Position numbers and translations under genes: made by a program
Part shown: one piece after another, positions 29,434 to 39,988 of the stretch
Numbering within the stretch: the first letter of the stretch is position 1
Layout: every line of letters begins with the position of its first letter
Assembly (NCBI RefSeq): GCF_000701465.1
Contig: NZ_JNIY01000005.1
Location: 219,808 to 283,807 of the forward strand
Origin: Paraoerskovia marina DSM 21750
GTDB lineage: Bacteria > Actinomycetota > Actinomycetes > Actinomycetales > Cellulomonadaceae
DNA: 64,000 nucleotides
Direction of reading: 5' to 3'
Notes under the pieces: model-generated
What the model saw: only the letters and a program-made list of their open reading frames with translations
What the model was told of the DNA's origin: nothing
Database searches by the model: none

Positions 29434-30938
29434 GCGAGAGCACCGACAACCAGGCGCCCGAGCCGACGCCCACCGAGGCCTCCGCTCGCACCTCGGACGT
29501 GAGTCCTGCCCCCGAGCCCGCACCGGAACCCGCGCCCGAGCAGCCTGCTGCCCCGGCGCCGCGGCCGAAGCCGACGCCCAAGCCCCGGCCCGTCCCGCGT
29601 CCCGGACCGCCCGCCGCCGCGTCGAAGCAGACCCCGGGACCTGCCGCGCAGCCCGTCCCGGCACCGAACGACGCAGCAGCCGCCAAGGAGGCCGCGACCT
29701 ACGGCCGGGTGGACGACGACGGCACCGTCTACGTCCGCGAGGAGAGCGGCGAGCGGGCCGTCGGTCAGTTCGCCGCAGGGACGGGCGACGACCCGCTGGC
29801 GATGTACGTACGTCGCTACCTGGACCTCAACGCCAAGGTGGACCTCTTCGACGCCCGGTTGGCGAGCACCGACCTCACCGTCAAGGAGATCGACTCCACC
29901 CTCGAACGGCTGCGGTCCGAGACGGCAGAGCCCTCTGCCGTCGGCAACCTCGCCGCACTGCGGTCGAAGGTCGAGGCGCTGGGCGTCCGTGCGGACGAGC
30001 GTCGCGCCGAGATCGCCGCCGAGCGCGCCGCGGCGAAGGCGGAGGCCGTGACCGAGCGGACCAAGATCGTCGAGGCCGCGGAGTCCATCGCGACCACGGA
30101 TCCCGAGCGGATGCAGTGGCGTCCTGCCGGCGAGAAGCTCCGAGGCCTGCTCGACCAGTGGAAGGCCGCACAGCACAACGGCCCCCGCATCGACCGCACG
30201 GTCGAGGAGGAGCTCTGGAAGCGGTTCAGCCACGCACGCACCGCCTTCGACCGTGAACGCCGCCACTTCTTCTCCGAGCTCGAGGAGCGCAACGCGACGG
30301 CGAAGCGGCTCAAGGAGCAGATCGTGGCCGAGGCCGAGGCTCTCTCCAGCAGCGTCGACTGGGGCCACGCGGCGGGCGCCTACCGCGACCTGATGACCCG
30401 GTGGAAGGCCGCCGGTCGCGCCGCACGCCGAGACGACGACGCCCTGTGGGCCCGATTCCGGTCCGCACAGGACGTCTTCTTCGGTGCGCGCGACGCCGCC
30501 AACGCCGAGATCGACGCCGAGTACGGCGCCAACCTGGTGGTCAAGGAGGAGATCCTGACCGAGGCCGAGGCCCTCGTGCCGGTCAAGGACCTCGAGGCGG
30601 CCAAGGCTTCGCTGCGGGACATCCAGGACCGCTGGGACGCTGCCGGCAAGGTCCCCCGCGGGGATCTCCAGCGGGTCGAGGGCCGTCTCCGCGCCGTCGA
30701 GAACGCCATCCGCGACGCCGACGAGGCGAAGTGGAAGAAGACGAACCCGGAGCAGCAGGCACGGGCCGAGGGCGCAGCGGCCCAGCTGCAGGACGCGATC
30801 GCCTCTCTCGAGGCCGATCTCGTCGGCGCGAAAGCCTCGGGCAACGACCGCAAGGTCAAGGAGGTCACGGCGGCCCTCGAGGCGCGCAAGGCCTGGCTCG
30901 AGCAGATCGAGCAGGCCGCGCAGGACTCCCGCGGCTGA
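29430..30938 (+). CDS. DUF349 protein with Pro/Ala-rich N-terminus
   Basis: 502 residues. The first 90 are Pro/Ala/Glu-rich and probably disordered, with PEPAPEPAPE and PKPTPKPRPVPRP runs. The rest is helical and holds three DUF349 repeats, each with a WKAAGR, WKAAQH or WDAAGK signature. The family is widespread in actinobacteria and has no agreed function. The GTG start overlaps the stop of the cyclophilin gene, so the two are co-translated. Confidence 0.85.
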   Translation: MSESTDNQAPEPTPTEASARTSDVSPAPEPAPEPAPEQPAAPAPRPKPTPKPRPVPRPGPPAAASKQTPGPAAQPVPAPNDAAAAKEAATYGRVDDDGTVYVREESGERAVGQFAAGTGDDPLAMYVRRYLDLNAKVDLFDARLASTDLTVKEIDSTLERLRSETAEPSAVGNLAALRSKVEALGVRADERRAEIAAERAAAKAEAVTERTKIVEAAESIATTDPERMQWRPAGEKLRGLLDQWKAAQHNGPRIDRTVEEELWKRFSHARTAFDRERRHFFSELEERNATAKRLKEQIVAEAEALSSSVDWGHAAGAYRDLMTRWKAAGRAARRDDDALWARFRSAQDVFFGARDAANAEIDAEYGANLVVKEEILTEAEALVPVKDLEAAKASLRDIQDRWDAAGKVPRGDLQRVEGRLRAVENAIRDADEAKWKKTNPEQQARAEGAAAQLQDAIASLEADLVGAKASGNDRKVKEVTAALEARKAWLEQIEQAAQDSRG

Positions 30939-31001
30939 CGGTCGTCCACAGGGGCGGGTCAGGCCTGGCGGTCGGGCTCGCCCCTGCGCGAGGGTGGGGC
31001 G

Positions 31002-31649
31002 GTGACCACCCTTCGCACCCTGCTGACGCCGTACTCGACCGAGATCGGCGCCGTCGTCCTGCCCCGAGACGTCGGTGGTCGGGTCGCGTTCGACGAGCTC
31101 GTCCGCCGCGGAGCTCTCACGCAGGTCTTCGGCGACGCCGCGGTCGTCGCGGGGACACCCCTGACACCGGCCCTGCGTGCCGAGGTCCTGACGACCGCCG
31201 CAGCGCGCGCGACCGTCCTCGCGGGTCGTAGCGCCGCCTGGGTCTTCGTCGGCGGGCCGGCACCTGCGGTGCTCGAGCTCATCTGCCCACCCGGCGCGGG
31301 GCGGCCGCGTGCCGTCAGCACGGTGCGCACCCGCTACGTCCGCCTCCTCGCGGGCGAGACCGTGACCTGGGGAACAGCCCCCGTCACCTCGCCGCTACGA
31401 ACGGTGCTCGACGTCGCCTCCGGCCCCCACGTGCCACGACGTCGTGGCGGCGGCCCGCCGGAGCCCGCCGCCGTCGCCGAGGCCGTCGAGACGGTCGTGG
31501 CCGTCTGCGAGACGACAGGCCTCAGTCCGCACGGCGCAGCGCGTGCGCTGAACCTCAGGTACCGGTGGACAGGGCGTGCGGTGGCCGAGGACGTCCTCAG
31601 GCAGGCGGCGCTGCGGCTCGGTCCCCCGCTCCGGTCCGCACGGGCCTGA
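31002..31649 (+). CDS. AbiEi-like hypothetical protein (C-terminal domain)
   Basis: 215 residues. The layout resembles AbiEi-type antitoxin proteins of type IV systems: an N-terminal helical part, VFVGGPAPAVLELICPPG, then RYVRLLAGETVTWGTAPVTSPLRTVLDVA. No AbiEii nucleotidyltransferase toxin is adjacent; the neighbours are DUF349 and relA. Stand-alone genes of this kind are frequent in actinobacterial housekeeping regions and may have nothing to do with toxin-antitoxin function. Starts at GTG 31002. Confidence 0.5.
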   Translation: MTTLRTLLTPYSTEIGAVVLPRDVGGRVAFDELVRRGALTQVFGDAAVVAGTPLTPALRAEVLTTAAARATVLAGRSAAWVFVGGPAPAVLELICPPGAGRPRAVSTVRTRYVRLLAGETVTWGTAPVTSPLRTVLDVASGPHVPRRRGGGPPEPAAVAEAVETVVAVCETTGLSPHGAARALNLRYRWTGRAVAEDVLRQAALRLGPPLRSARA

Positions 31650-31666
31650 GACCCGTGGACGTCCGA

Positions 31667-33943
31667 CTACTCGGGCAGCTGTGGCACGGACTCCTGCTTG
31701 GACCCGGTGATCCGGTAGACGTCGAAGACCCCGTCGATCGTCCGGATCGCGGCGAGCACCTTGGTCAGGTGGCCCGGCTCCGCCATCTCGAAGACGAACC
31801 GCGAGATCGCGACCCGGTCGTTCGACGTCGAGACCGAGGCCGAGAGGATGTTCACGTGGTGGTCGGACAGCACCCGGGTCACGTCCGACAGAAGCCGGGA
31901 ACGGTCGAGGGCCTCGACCTGGATCTGGACCAGGAACATGGTGTTCGCGCTCGTCGACCAGGAGACGTCCACGAACCTCTCGGGCTGCCGACGCAGCCCC
32001 TCGACGTTGGCACAGTCCGCACGGTGGATGCTGACGCCAGCTCCGCGGGTCACGAACCCGATGATCTCGTCGCCTGGCACCGGCGTGCAGCACTTCGCCA
32101 GCTTGACCCAGACGTCGTCGACGCCCTTGACCGTGACCCCGGGGTCCCCGGTCCGCACGCGCCGCGCCGTCTGGCCCGGACGCGCCGTCTCGGCGACGTC
32201 CTCCGTCGTCCCCTCGTCGCCGCCCATCGACTGCAGGAACTTCTTGACGACCGTCGACGCGGAGGTCTGGCCCTCCCCGATCGCGGCGTACAGGGCCGTG
32301 ACGTCGGGGTAGCGAAGCTCGTTGGCCAGTGCCAGGAGCGACTCGTGGGAGAGCAGCCGCTGCAGAGGGAGATTCTGCTTGCGCATCGCGCGCGCCAGCT
32401 GGTCCTTGCCGTGCTCGACGGCCTCCTCGCGGCGCTCCTTCGAGAACCACTGCCGGATCTTGTTGCGCGCCCGGGGGCTCTTGACGAAGCTCAGCCAGTC
32501 GCGACTCGGACCAGCGTTCTCGGAGCTCGACGTGAGCACGTCGACCACGTCGCCGTTGTCCAGTGCCGAGTCGAGCGGGACGAGTCGGCCGTTGACCCGC
32601 GCGCCCATCGTGCGGTGGCCGACCTCGGTGTGCACGGCGTAGGAGAAGTCGACCGGCGTCGAGCCCACCGGAAGCGCCATCACGTCGCCCTTGGGCGTGA
32701 AGACGTACACCTCTCCGCCGGCGATCTCGAACCGCAGCGAGTCCAGGAACTCCGCGGGGTCGGCCGTCTCCTTCTGCCAGTCGACGAGCTGGCGCAACCA
32801 GTGCATGTCCGAGGATCCGTCGGCGGGGACGTTGCCCGCCTTCGCAGCCTCCTTGTACTTCCAGTGCGCCGCGACACCGTACTCCGCGCGCCGGTGCATG
32901 TCGTGCGTGCGGATCTGGATCTCCACGGGCTTGCCGCCCGGGCCGATCACCGTCGTGTGCAGCGACTGGTACATGTTGAACTTCGGCATCGCGATGTAGT
33001 CCTTGAACCGGCCCGGGACCGGGTTCCACCGCGCGTGCAACGAGCCGAGCGCCGCGTAGCAGTCGCGGACCGAGTCCACGAGCACCCGCACGCCCACCAG
33101 GTCGTAGATCTCCGCGAAGTCGTGCCCGCGGACGATCATCTTCTGGTAGATCGAGTAGTAGTGCTTGGGACGCCCCGTCACCGTCGCCTTGAGCTTGGCA
33201 CCGCGCAGGTCGGCCGTGACCTGTTCCCGCACGACCGCGAGGTACTCCTCGCGCGCCGGTGCCCGCTCGGCGACGAGATGGACGATCTCGTCGTAGACCT
33301 TGGGGTACAGCGCCGCGAACGACAGGTCCTCGAGCTCCCACTTGATCGTGTTCATCCCGAGCCGGTGCGCGAGCGGTGCGTAGATCTCCAGCGTCTCGCG
33401 CGCCTTGCGCTCGGCCGACGCGGCCGGGACGAACTTCCACGTCCGGGCGTTGTGCAACCGGTCCGCGAGCTTGATCACGAGCACGCGGATGTCGCGCGCC
33501 ATCGCGACGACCATCTTGCGGACGGTCTCCGCCTGCGCCGCGTCGCCGTACGTCACCTTGTCGAGCTTGGTGACGCCGTCGACGAGCATGGCGATCTCCT
33601 CGCCGTACTCCTTGGTCAGCATCTCGAGGGAGTAGTCCGTGTCCTCGACGGTGTCGTGGAGCAGCGCAGCCTGCAGGGTCGACGGCGTCATCCCGAGCTC
33701 CGCCAGGATCGTCGCCACCGCGACGGGATGCGTGATGTACGGGTCGCCACTCTTGCGCATCTGACCCCGGTGCGCCTTCTCCGCTGTGCGGTACGCGCGA
33801 GAGATCCCCGAGACATCCGCCTTCGGATGGTTCGTTCGCACCGCCTGGAGGAGCGGTTCGAGTGTCGGCGAGGCCTGCGACTTGGCACCGAACAGGGAGA
33901 TCCGTCCCCGCGAGCGGGGAGTGGTACGCGTCTCGTCGCTCAA
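31667..33943 (-). CDS. relA: Bifunctional (p)ppGpp synthetase/hydrolase (RSH)
   Basis: 758 residues from the TTG at 33943, which sits 5 bases after GGAGG; a GTG six bases upstream overlaps that SD and is less likely. Full RSH architecture: HD hydrolase domain (HDTVEDT, ADRLHN), synthetase domain ([20 protein letters not shown]), TGS ([14 protein letters not shown]) and ACT at the end ([18 protein letters not shown]). It makes and degrades the stringent-response alarmone. Order apt-relA behind secDF is usual in this phylum. Confidence 0.96.
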   Translation of the reverse strand: MSDETRTTPRSRGRISLFGAKSQASPTLEPLLQAVRTNHPKADVSGISRAYRTAEKAHRGQMRKSGDPYITHPVAVATILAELGMTPSTLQAALLHDTVEDTDYSLEMLTKEYGEEIAMLVDGVTKLDKVTYGDAAQAETVRKMVVAMARDIRVLVIKLADRLHNARTWKFVPAASAERKARETLEIYAPLAHRLGMNTIKWELEDLSFAALYPKVYDEIVHLVAERAPAREEYLAVVREQVTADLRGAKLKATVTGRPKHYYSIYQKMIVRGHDFAEIYDLVGVRVLVDSVRDCYAALGSLHARWNPVPGRFKDYIAMPKFNMYQSLHTTVIGPGGKPVEIQIRTHDMHRRAEYGVAAHWKYKEAAKAGNVPADGSSDMHWLRQLVDWQKETADPAEFLDSLRFEIAGGEVYVFTPKGDVMALPVGSTPVDFSYAVHTEVGHRTMGARVNGRLVPLDSALDNGDVVDVLTSSSENAGPSRDWLSFVKSPRARNKIRQWFSKERREEAVEHGKDQLARAMRKQNLPLQRLLSHESLLALANELRYPDVTALYAAIGEGQTSASTVVKKFLQSMGGDEGTTEDVAETARPGQTARRVRTGDPGVTVKGVDDVWVKLAKCCTPVPGDEIIGFVTRGAGVSIHRADCANVEGLRRQPERFVDVSWSTSANTMFLVQIQVEALDRSRLLSDVTRVLSDHHVNILSASVSTSNDRVAISRFVFEMAEPGHLTKVLAAIRTIDGVFDVYRITGSKQESVPQLPE

Positions 33944-33975
33944 AGCCACCTCCGTCGTCGCAACTTCTGGGCCAA

Positions 33976-33992
33976 CGGGCGATATGCGCCCG
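33976..33992 (-). terminator. Weak hairpin between apt and relA
   Basis: 6-base stem (cgggcg/cgcccg) with a 5-base loop, 20 bases past the apt stop on the minus strand. Too short to be sure; it may separate the secDF-apt transcript from relA. Confidence 0.3.
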
Positions 33993-34012
33993 CTGTCAGT
34001 GATGCGTCGATC

Positions 34013-34582
34013 CTACGCCGGGACTCCGAAGATCGACCTCACCGAGCGACCGGAGAGCCGCGTCCGCCCGGCCAGCACGTCGATCTCGAGAAGGAAGTCG
34101 ACCCCGACGACCTCGGCCCCGCACTGCTCGACGAGGACGCACGCCGCCTCGGCCGTGCCCCCGGTCGCCAGGACGTCGTCGACGACGAGGACACGAGCGC
34201 CCGCGGGAATCGACTCACGGCCTACCTCGAGCTCTGCAGAACCGTACTCGAGCTCGTACGCCACGGACCGGGTGGGCAGCGGCAGCTTGCCCGCCTTGCG
34301 AAGCGGGACGAACCCCGTACCGAGACGGAGCGCCAGGGGCGCGCCCAGCAGGAAACCGCGCGCCTCCATCCCCACGACGAGGTCGACCGCACCACGACGC
34401 GCGGCAGCGAGGGCGAACGCCTCGACGACGTCGTGCAGGCCTTGCCCGTCAGCGAGCAACGGTGTGACGTCCTGGAACGTGACGCCGGCGACCGGGTGGT
34501 CCGGGACCGCGCGCACGCGGCGGAGAGCCTCGTGCGCGCGACCGGGCTCGAACAGCTCAGGCTCGCGGACCTCGAGCGTCAC
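34013..34582 (-). CDS. apt: Adenine phosphoribosyltransferase
   Basis: 189 residues. The PRPP-binding motif VLVVDDVLATGGTAEA and VVGMEARGFLLGAPLALRL are diagnostic. It salvages adenine to AMP. The GTG start overlaps the secF stop (GTGA). Salvage apt between secF and relA is a conserved actinobacterial arrangement. Confidence 0.95.
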   Translation of the reverse strand: MTLEVREPELFEPGRAHEALRRVRAVPDHPVAGVTFQDVTPLLADGQGLHDVVEAFALAAARRGAVDLVVGMEARGFLLGAPLALRLGTGFVPLRKAGKLPLPTRSVAYELEYGSAELEVGRESIPAGARVLVVDDVLATGGTAEAACVLVEQCGAEVVGVDFLLEIDVLAGRTRLSGRSVRSIFGVPA

Positions 34583-35679
34583 CTGCGACGACGCCGGGGC
34601 TGGGAACTGTTCCCCCGGTGGTGGCCGGGAATCAGCTGTGCCCCGCCCTCGATGCCCGCGGCGGCGAGGGCTGCGTCCGCGTCGTCGCCGGACTCCTCGG
34701 CGCGCGCCGCACGCTCGGTGAGGACGCGTTCGGTGTGCGCCTTGATCTTCGGCTCGCGCTCACGCAGGGCGACCTCCAACGGCGTGGCCAGGAAGATCGA
34801 CGAGTACGCTCCCGCGACGATGCCGATGAAGAGGGCTAGCGCGATGTCGCGCAGCGTGCCTGCGCCGAGCAGGAACGCGCCGATGAACAGGATGGATGAG
34901 ACCGGAAGGAGTGCCACGACCGACGTGTTGATCGAGCGGACCAGCGTCTGGTTGACGGCCAGGTTCGCCCGCTCGGCGTACGTCGACCGCGACTGGTCGA
35001 GCACGCCCTTCGTGTTCTCACGCACCTTGTCGAACACGACGACCGTGTCGTACACGGAGTAGCCGAGAATCGTGAGGAACCCGATGACCGTGGCCGGTGT
35101 CACCTCCCAACCGATCAGCGCGTACACGCCCGCGGTGATGACGACGTCGTGGAAGAGCGCGAGGATCGCCGCGGCGGACATGCGCCAGCTGCGGAAGTAC
35201 ACGGCCATGACGACGGCGACGAAGAGCAGGAAGATCACCAGTGCGCGCAGCGCGGCGGCCGAGACGTCCTTGCCCCAGACCGGACCGATGTAGGTGGACG
35301 TCACCTCCTCCGCGGAGACACCATAGGCGTCGGCGAGAGAATCGCTCATCGTCTCCAGCTCACCCGTGGTGAGCTTCTCCGTCTGCACACGGATCGAGTC
35401 GCCTCCGAGCACCGAGACCTTCGGCACCTCGCCCGGCGCGACGTCCTGGACGGCGTCGATCGCAGTCTGCTCCGAGGTGTCGTCCACGTTCGAGACGACG
35501 AACTCCGAGCCTCCGCGGAACTCGATGCCGAGGTCGAAACCCTTGAAGGTCACGACGAGCAGCGCGAGGACGACCGCGATGATCGATGCCGCGAAGAACT
35601 TCTTGCGGCCGGCGACGATCCCGTAGGAACGACGACCGGTGTAGAGGTCGTTCCCCCACTGGGCGAATCCGCTTGCCAT
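34579..35679 (-). CDS. secF: Protein translocase subunit SecF
   Basis: 366 residues, six membrane helices of the RND fold. Signatures: GIEFRGGSEF after helix 1, WRMSAAAILALFHDVVITAGVYAL, and TILGYSVYDTVVVFDKVREN. A basic tail rich in Arg and Gln ends the protein. With SecD it uses proton-motive force to pull exported proteins through SecYEG. Start ATG overlaps the secD stop (TGATG). Confidence 0.97.
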   Translation of the reverse strand: MASGFAQWGNDLYTGRRSYGIVAGRKKFFAASIIAVVLALLVVTFKGFDLGIEFRGGSEFVVSNVDDTSEQTAIDAVQDVAPGEVPKVSVLGGDSIRVQTEKLTTGELETMSDSLADAYGVSAEEVTSTYIGPVWGKDVSAAALRALVIFLLFVAVVMAVYFRSWRMSAAAILALFHDVVITAGVYALIGWEVTPATVIGFLTILGYSVYDTVVVFDKVRENTKGVLDQSRSTYAERANLAVNQTLVRSINTSVVALLPVSSILFIGAFLLGAGTLRDIALALFIGIVAGAYSSIFLATPLEVALREREPKIKAHTERVLTERAARAEESGDDADAALAAAGIEGGAQLIPGHHRGNSSQPRRRRR

Positions 35680-37610
35680 CAGTTCTTCTCCTCGTCCTGT
35701 GCGTACGTGCCGTCGCCGTCGACGGGCGGTTCGGCGTCGGCCTCACGTCGGCGCGCCGCGCGTCGCTCGGCGATGGTCATCCCGTCGGCACCGCCTCCGA
35801 CCGTGGCGGGCTGAGGCAGGCGCGCGGGGGTGTCCGACGCGTCGGTCGTCGCCCCGTCGTCGAGCGAGAGCAGGTCGTCCCTGCTCTTCGCGCGTCGCGT
35901 CGTGCCGCGGCCCGCGTAGCGGACGGACGTGACGCCGAGACGACGCGGGTCGAGGCCCGACCCGGGGTGCCCCTCGCCGAAGAACTTCGTCTTCGCGAGA
36001 AGCTGCAGCAGCGGGTGCGTGAAGAGGAAGACCACGAGCAGGTCCACAAGCGTCGTGAGCCCGAGCGTGAACGCGAAGCCCTGGACCCCGCCGACCGCCA
36101 GGAGGTAGAGGATCGCCGCAGCGAGGAAGTTGACGGCGTCCGAGGCCACGATCGTGCGACGCGCTCGCGACCAGCCCCGGTCGACGGCGGCGGTGAGCCC
36201 GCGCCCGTCGCGCAGCTCGTCGCGCACACGCTCGAAGTAGACGATGAAGGAGTCTGCCGTGATGCCGATCGCGACGATCAGACCCGCGACGCCGGGCAGC
36301 GACAGCCGATACCCGTACGTCCACGAGAGCAGCGTGATCACCCCATAGGTGATCAGCCCGGCGATCAGCAGCGAGGCGACGGTCACGAGGCCGAGCCCGC
36401 GGTACTGGAACAGCGAGTAGACCGCGACGAGTGCCAGACCGATGAGACCGGCGATCAGACCCTTCTCGAGCTGGTCGGCGCCGAGCGTCGCAGAGATCTG
36501 CTCCTGGCTCTGGACCTCGAAGGTCAGCGGCAGCGCACCGAAGTTCAGCTGGCTCGCGAGCGTCGCCGACGACTCGCGCGTGAAGTTGCCCGAGATCTCC
36601 GCCTGGCCGTTGGTGATGACGGCGTTCATCGACGGTGCCGAGATGACGAGCCCGTCGAGGACGATGCCGAACTGGTTCTGCGGGCTCGGCAGGCCGACGA
36701 GACGCTCGGAGACTCCCTGGAAGGTGTCGGCGCCCTCGTCGGTGAACGTCAGGTTCACCGCCCACTCGTTCGTCTGAATGCCCTGGCTGTTGGTGCGAAG
36801 GCCCGAGGTCGCGTGGTCGATGTCGCTGCCCTCGACCTCGACCGGGCCGAGAATGTACTTGGCGAACCCGTCCTGGTCACAGGTGACCAGCGGTGCGTCG
36901 GGGTCGCTCGGCTCGCCGCCGACGAGGTTCGTCGGGTCGGTGCAGTCGAGGGCGTCGAACTCGGCCTGGACCTCCGGCGTGATCTGCGCGAGGTCGCTGG
37001 GATCGGTCGGCTCCGGTGCCGGCTCGGTCGCGGCGTCGGTCGCGCCGTCCTCGGCGTCTGCCTCGGCGTCCTCGGTCGTCGCGTCGGCGGAATCCTCCGT
37101 CGCGGCGTCAGCGCTCTCGTCGCCGGTCGCGTCCGCGGACTCCTCGGAGCTCGGGGTCTCGGTCTCGGCGTCCGGGTCTTCGGCCGGCAGCGGCGAACCG
37201 ACGGACAGCACCGGCCGGAACGTCATCTGCGCGGGAGTGACGATCAGGTCGATCGTCTCCTGGCTGACCTCACCGGGGATGCCGACGACGATGTTGCTGT
37301 CCCCCTGGCGGGCGATCTCCGCCTCGGCGACGCCCGACGAGTCGATGCGCTGGCGGATCACGGCGATGGACTGGTTGATGTCCTCGTCGGTGACCTCCTG
37401 CCCGTCGTCCGTCACCGGCGAGAGGATGAGCTGGGTCCCGCCCTGCAGGTCGAGCGCGAGCTCGGGCGACCAGCTCGCGCCGCCCGGGTTGTCCTCGCTC
37501 TTTGCGTCGAGCTGCGTCCCGGCAAAGATCGATGCGAAGAGCGCAACGATCAATGCACCGAGGACGACCAGTGTGCGTACAGGTCGCGTCCGTGACTTGG
37601 TGCTGGCCAA
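35679..37610 (-). CDS. secD: Protein translocase subunit SecD with long acidic insert
   Basis: 643 residues from TTG 37610 (gives MASTKSRTRPVRTLVVLG); the frame is open further but reads Arg-rich. One N-terminal helix, a large external domain, and five C-terminal helices: LGLVTVASLLIAG, GYRLSLPGVAGLIVAIGIT and ADSFIVYFERVRDEL are diagnostic. The external domain has an unusual low-complexity run of Ala, Asp, Glu and Thr (about residues 139-202, 36990-37195). The basic C-terminal tail resembles that of SecF. Confidence 0.95.
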   Translation of the reverse strand: MASTKSRTRPVRTLVVLGALIVALFASIFAGTQLDAKSEDNPGGASWSPELALDLQGGTQLILSPVTDDGQEVTDEDINQSIAVIRQRIDSSGVAEAEIARQGDSNIVVGIPGEVSQETIDLIVTPAQMTFRPVLSVGSPLPAEDPDAETETPSSEESADATGDESADAATEDSADATTEDAEADAEDGATDAATEPAPEPTDPSDLAQITPEVQAEFDALDCTDPTNLVGGEPSDPDAPLVTCDQDGFAKYILGPVEVEGSDIDHATSGLRTNSQGIQTNEWAVNLTFTDEGADTFQGVSERLVGLPSPQNQFGIVLDGLVISAPSMNAVITNGQAEISGNFTRESSATLASQLNFGALPLTFEVQSQEQISATLGADQLEKGLIAGLIGLALVAVYSLFQYRGLGLVTVASLLIAGLITYGVITLLSWTYGYRLSLPGVAGLIVAIGITADSFIVYFERVRDELRDGRGLTAAVDRGWSRARRTIVASDAVNFLAAAILYLLAVGGVQGFAFTLGLTTLVDLLVVFLFTHPLLQLLAKTKFFGEGHPGSGLDPRRLGVTSVRYAGRGTTRRAKSRDDLLSLDDGATTDASDTPARLPQPATVGGGADGMTIAERRAARRREADAEPPVDGDGTYAQDEEKN

Positions 37611-37661
37611 CAGTCCGTCTCTTCTCGTGTCAGGGCGGCGCCATCGTCGGCGCACCGTCGT

Positions 37662-37681
37662 GCCCGGGGATTACCCCGGGC
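37662..37681 (-). terminator. Hairpin between yajC and secD
   Basis: 8-base perfect stem gcccgggg/ccccgggc around atta, 6 bases past the yajC stop on the minus strand. Likely a partial terminator or processing site that sets the yajC to secDF ratio. Confidence 0.5.
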
Positions 37682-37687
37682 GCTTGA

Positions 37688-38128
37688 TCACTTGGTCTTG
37701 TCGTCCTCGTCGCGCTGCGGCGCGTCGTCGCCCGAGGAGCTGTCCTTGGACAGGCCCGAGAGGTCGTCGGGGATCGTGACGTCGTCTGCTGCAGACTGGT
37801 CGTCCTTGGCGAGGTCGACGACAGGCTGCTCGTCGTCGGTCTCCTCGTCCTCCCCGTTCTCGTACTCCTCGCCCTCGAGTCGCTTGGCGATCGCGGCACG
37901 GAGCCAGCGCGTCTGGGCACCGCCGGGCTCGGTCTCGAGCGTGATGATGTCGCTGACGTCGTCCACCTCGACGACGGTCCCGAACAGGCCGGAGGCGGTC
38001 ATCACGTCGTCGCCCGGCACCAGGGAGTGACGGAACTCCTGCTGCTTGCGCTGCTGCTTGCGCGTCCGGCTGCTCATGAGGAACAGAAGTCCCACCGCGA
38101 GGATGGCAAAGATGATCAGGGGGTCCAT
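37688..38128 (-). CDS. yajC: Preprotein translocase subunit YajC
   Basis: 146 residues. One N-terminal helix (IIFAILAVGLLFLM), then the conserved RKQQRKQQEFRHSLVPGDDV and TASGLFGTVVEV of YajC. An extended acidic tail of about 60 residues (EGEEYENGEDEETDDEQ and further) is longer than in the E. coli protein and typical of actinobacteria. First gene of yajC-secD-secF-apt. Confidence 0.94.
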   Translation of the reverse strand: MDPLIIFAILAVGLLFLMSSRTRKQQRKQQEFRHSLVPGDDVMTASGLFGTVVEVDDVSDIITLETEPGGAQTRWLRAAIAKRLEGEEYENGEDEETDDEQPVVDLAKDDQSAADDVTIPDDLSGLSKDSSSGDDAPQRDEDDKTK

Positions 38129-38288
38129 CAGGAGTCACAGTCCTTCGGGTTGCGGGCAGAGCGGCACGCGCAGTCTAGGCGTGTGGTCCACCCTGGGGCG
38201 AACCGCACACACCCGAGGTGCTGACGCGAGGTGCAGACAGTCTAGGGCCTTGGAGTGAGCGGTCCGTCACATTCAGGGGCGATTCGTC

Positions 38289-39356
38289 TCACGTGCTGAA
38301 AAGCCCGTCGGGCTGCGGCGGGGTGAGGCCGAGATGGGCCCAAGCCGCGGGAGTCGCGACGCGGCCGCGCGGCGTCCGCCCCATCAGACCTTCGCGGACG
38401 AGGTAGGGCTCCGCGACGGTCTCGACGGTGTCCGGCTCCTCACCGACGCTCACGGCAAGCGTCGACAGCCCGACCGGGCCACCGCCGAACCGTGTGCAGA
38501 GCGCCTGGAGCACCCCGCGGTCCAACCGGTCGAGCCCGAGCGCGTCGACCTCGTAGACCTCGAGCGCGGCCCGGGCGGCCCGCAGGTCGAGCCCTCCGTC
38601 CCCGCGCACCTGCGCCCAGTCCCGCACGCGCCGCAGCAGGCGGTTGGCGATCCGCGGGGTTCCCCGTGAGCGGGAGGCGATCTCGGCAGCCGCGTCCGCG
38701 TCGAGACGGACACCGAGCAGACCTGCCGACCGGACGAGCACCCGCTCGAGCTCGCCCGCCGCGTAGAAGTCGAGATGCCCCGTGAACCCGAACCTGTCTC
38801 GCAACGGGGCGGGCAGCAGCCCGGCGCGTGTCGTCGCGCCGACGACGGTGAACGGCGGAAGGGTCAGCGGGATCGCGCTCGCTCCGGGCCCCTTGCCGAC
38901 GACGACGTCCACGCGGAAGTCCTCCATCGCGACGTACAGCAGCTCCTCCGCGGGCCGCGCGAGCCGATGGATCTCGTCGATGAAGAGAACCTCGCCCTCC
39001 TCGAGCGACGAGAGCACCGCGGCGAGATCGCCGGCGTGCTGGATCGCCGGGCCCGACGTCACGCGGAAGGACGTCCCGAGCTCCCCCGCGATGATCATGG
39101 CGAGCGTCGTCTTGCCCAGACCGGGCGGGCCGGACAGGAGGACGTGGTCTGGTGGGACACCGCGACCGAGCGCGGCGTGAAGAACGAGCGAGAGCTGGTC
39201 CCGAACGGTGGCCTGTCCGACGAAGTCGGCCAGCGCGCGTGGTCGGAGCGCCGCCTCGGCGGCTCGCTCCAGGTCGTCGGCGCCCGAGGTCACGACCCGC
39301 TCGGACACGGTGCCGAGGAGCGACTCGTCCGCCCCCACCTGGTCGAAGTCAGCCAC
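38289..39356 (-). CDS. ruvB: Holliday junction branch migration ATPase RuvB
   Basis: 355 residues from GTG 39356, which overlaps the ruvA stop by 8 bases. AAA+ motor: [13 protein letters not shown] (Walker A), LFIDEIHRL (Walker B), GATTRAG (sensor 1), and the winged-helix end [12 protein letters not shown]. Drives branch migration together with RuvA. Probably SOS-controlled through the LexA-like box upstream of ruvA. Confidence 0.97.
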   Translation of the reverse strand: MADFDQVGADESLLGTVSERVVTSGADDLERAAEAALRPRALADFVGQATVRDQLSLVLHAALGRGVPPDHVLLSGPPGLGKTTLAMIIAGELGTSFRVTSGPAIQHAGDLAAVLSSLEEGEVLFIDEIHRLARPAEELLYVAMEDFRVDVVVGKGPGASAIPLTLPPFTVVGATTRAGLLPAPLRDRFGFTGHLDFYAAGELERVLVRSAGLLGVRLDADAAAEIASRSRGTPRIANRLLRRVRDWAQVRGDGGLDLRAARAALEVYEVDALGLDRLDRGVLQALCTRFGGGPVGLSTLAVSVGEEPDTVETVAEPYLVREGLMGRTPRGRVATPAAWAHLGLTPPQPDGLFST

Positions 39357-39966
39357 GCTGGGCCCCCAGGATCCGCAGGGCGGCCCGGAGCGCCCCGGCG
39401 ACATCGGCCTCCTCAACGATCTCGGCGTCGGCCTGCCGGAGGACGGTGGACACCGTCTCGTCCGCGACCTTGGTGGTCCACCCGAGTCCGACGAGCGCGT
39501 CGACGACCTGGTCGCGCTGGTCGGCCCCCACCTCCGACGAGGACGGGCCGGGGTCGGCCTGGGCGGGCACGCCGAGCCGGTCACCCAGCTCGAGGGTGAT
39601 CCGCTGCGCCCCCTTGCGTCCGATGCCCGGGACGCGGACCAGCGCGGCCAGGTCCTCCGAGGCCACCGCCCGACGCAGCCCGTCCGGTGTGTGCACGGCG
39701 AGCATCGCGAGCGCCAGCCGTGGGCCGACGCCGCTGACCGACTGCACGGTCTCGAAGACATGACGTTCGTCGTCGTCGCCGAATCCGTAGATCGTCATCG
39801 AGTCCTCGCGGACCACGAGGCTCGTCGCGAGCCGCACGCGCTCGCCGACACGGAGCCCCGCGAGAGTCGCGGGCGTCGCGTGGACCAGGTAGCCCACTCC
39901 CCCGACGTCGATCACGGTGCGGTCGAGCGAGACCGCCTCCACCGTGCCGGACAACGATGCGATCAC
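39349..39966 (-). CDS. ruvA: Holliday junction DNA-binding protein RuvA
   Basis: 205 residues: OB-fold N-terminus ([12 protein letters not shown]), two helix-hairpin-helix motifs ([13 protein letters not shown] and [12 protein letters not shown]) and the C-terminal domain III that contacts RuvB. GTG start. A LexA-type operator begins about 23 bases upstream. Confidence 0.96.
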   Translation of the reverse strand: MIASLSGTVEAVSLDRTVIDVGGVGYLVHATPATLAGLRVGERVRLATSLVVREDSMTIYGFGDDDERHVFETVQSVSGVGPRLALAMLAVHTPDGLRRAVASEDLAALVRVPGIGRKGAQRITLELGDRLGVPAQADPGPSSSEVGADQRDQVVDALVGLGWTTKVADETVSTVLRQADAEIVEEADVAGALRAALRILGAQRG

Positions 39967-39988
39967 ACCAGGCCTCCCTGAGCTCAGG

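Noticed and set aside
31002..31649. Complete AbiE toxin-antitoxin system
   Set aside because: Only an AbiEi-like protein is present; no AbiEii toxin on either side.
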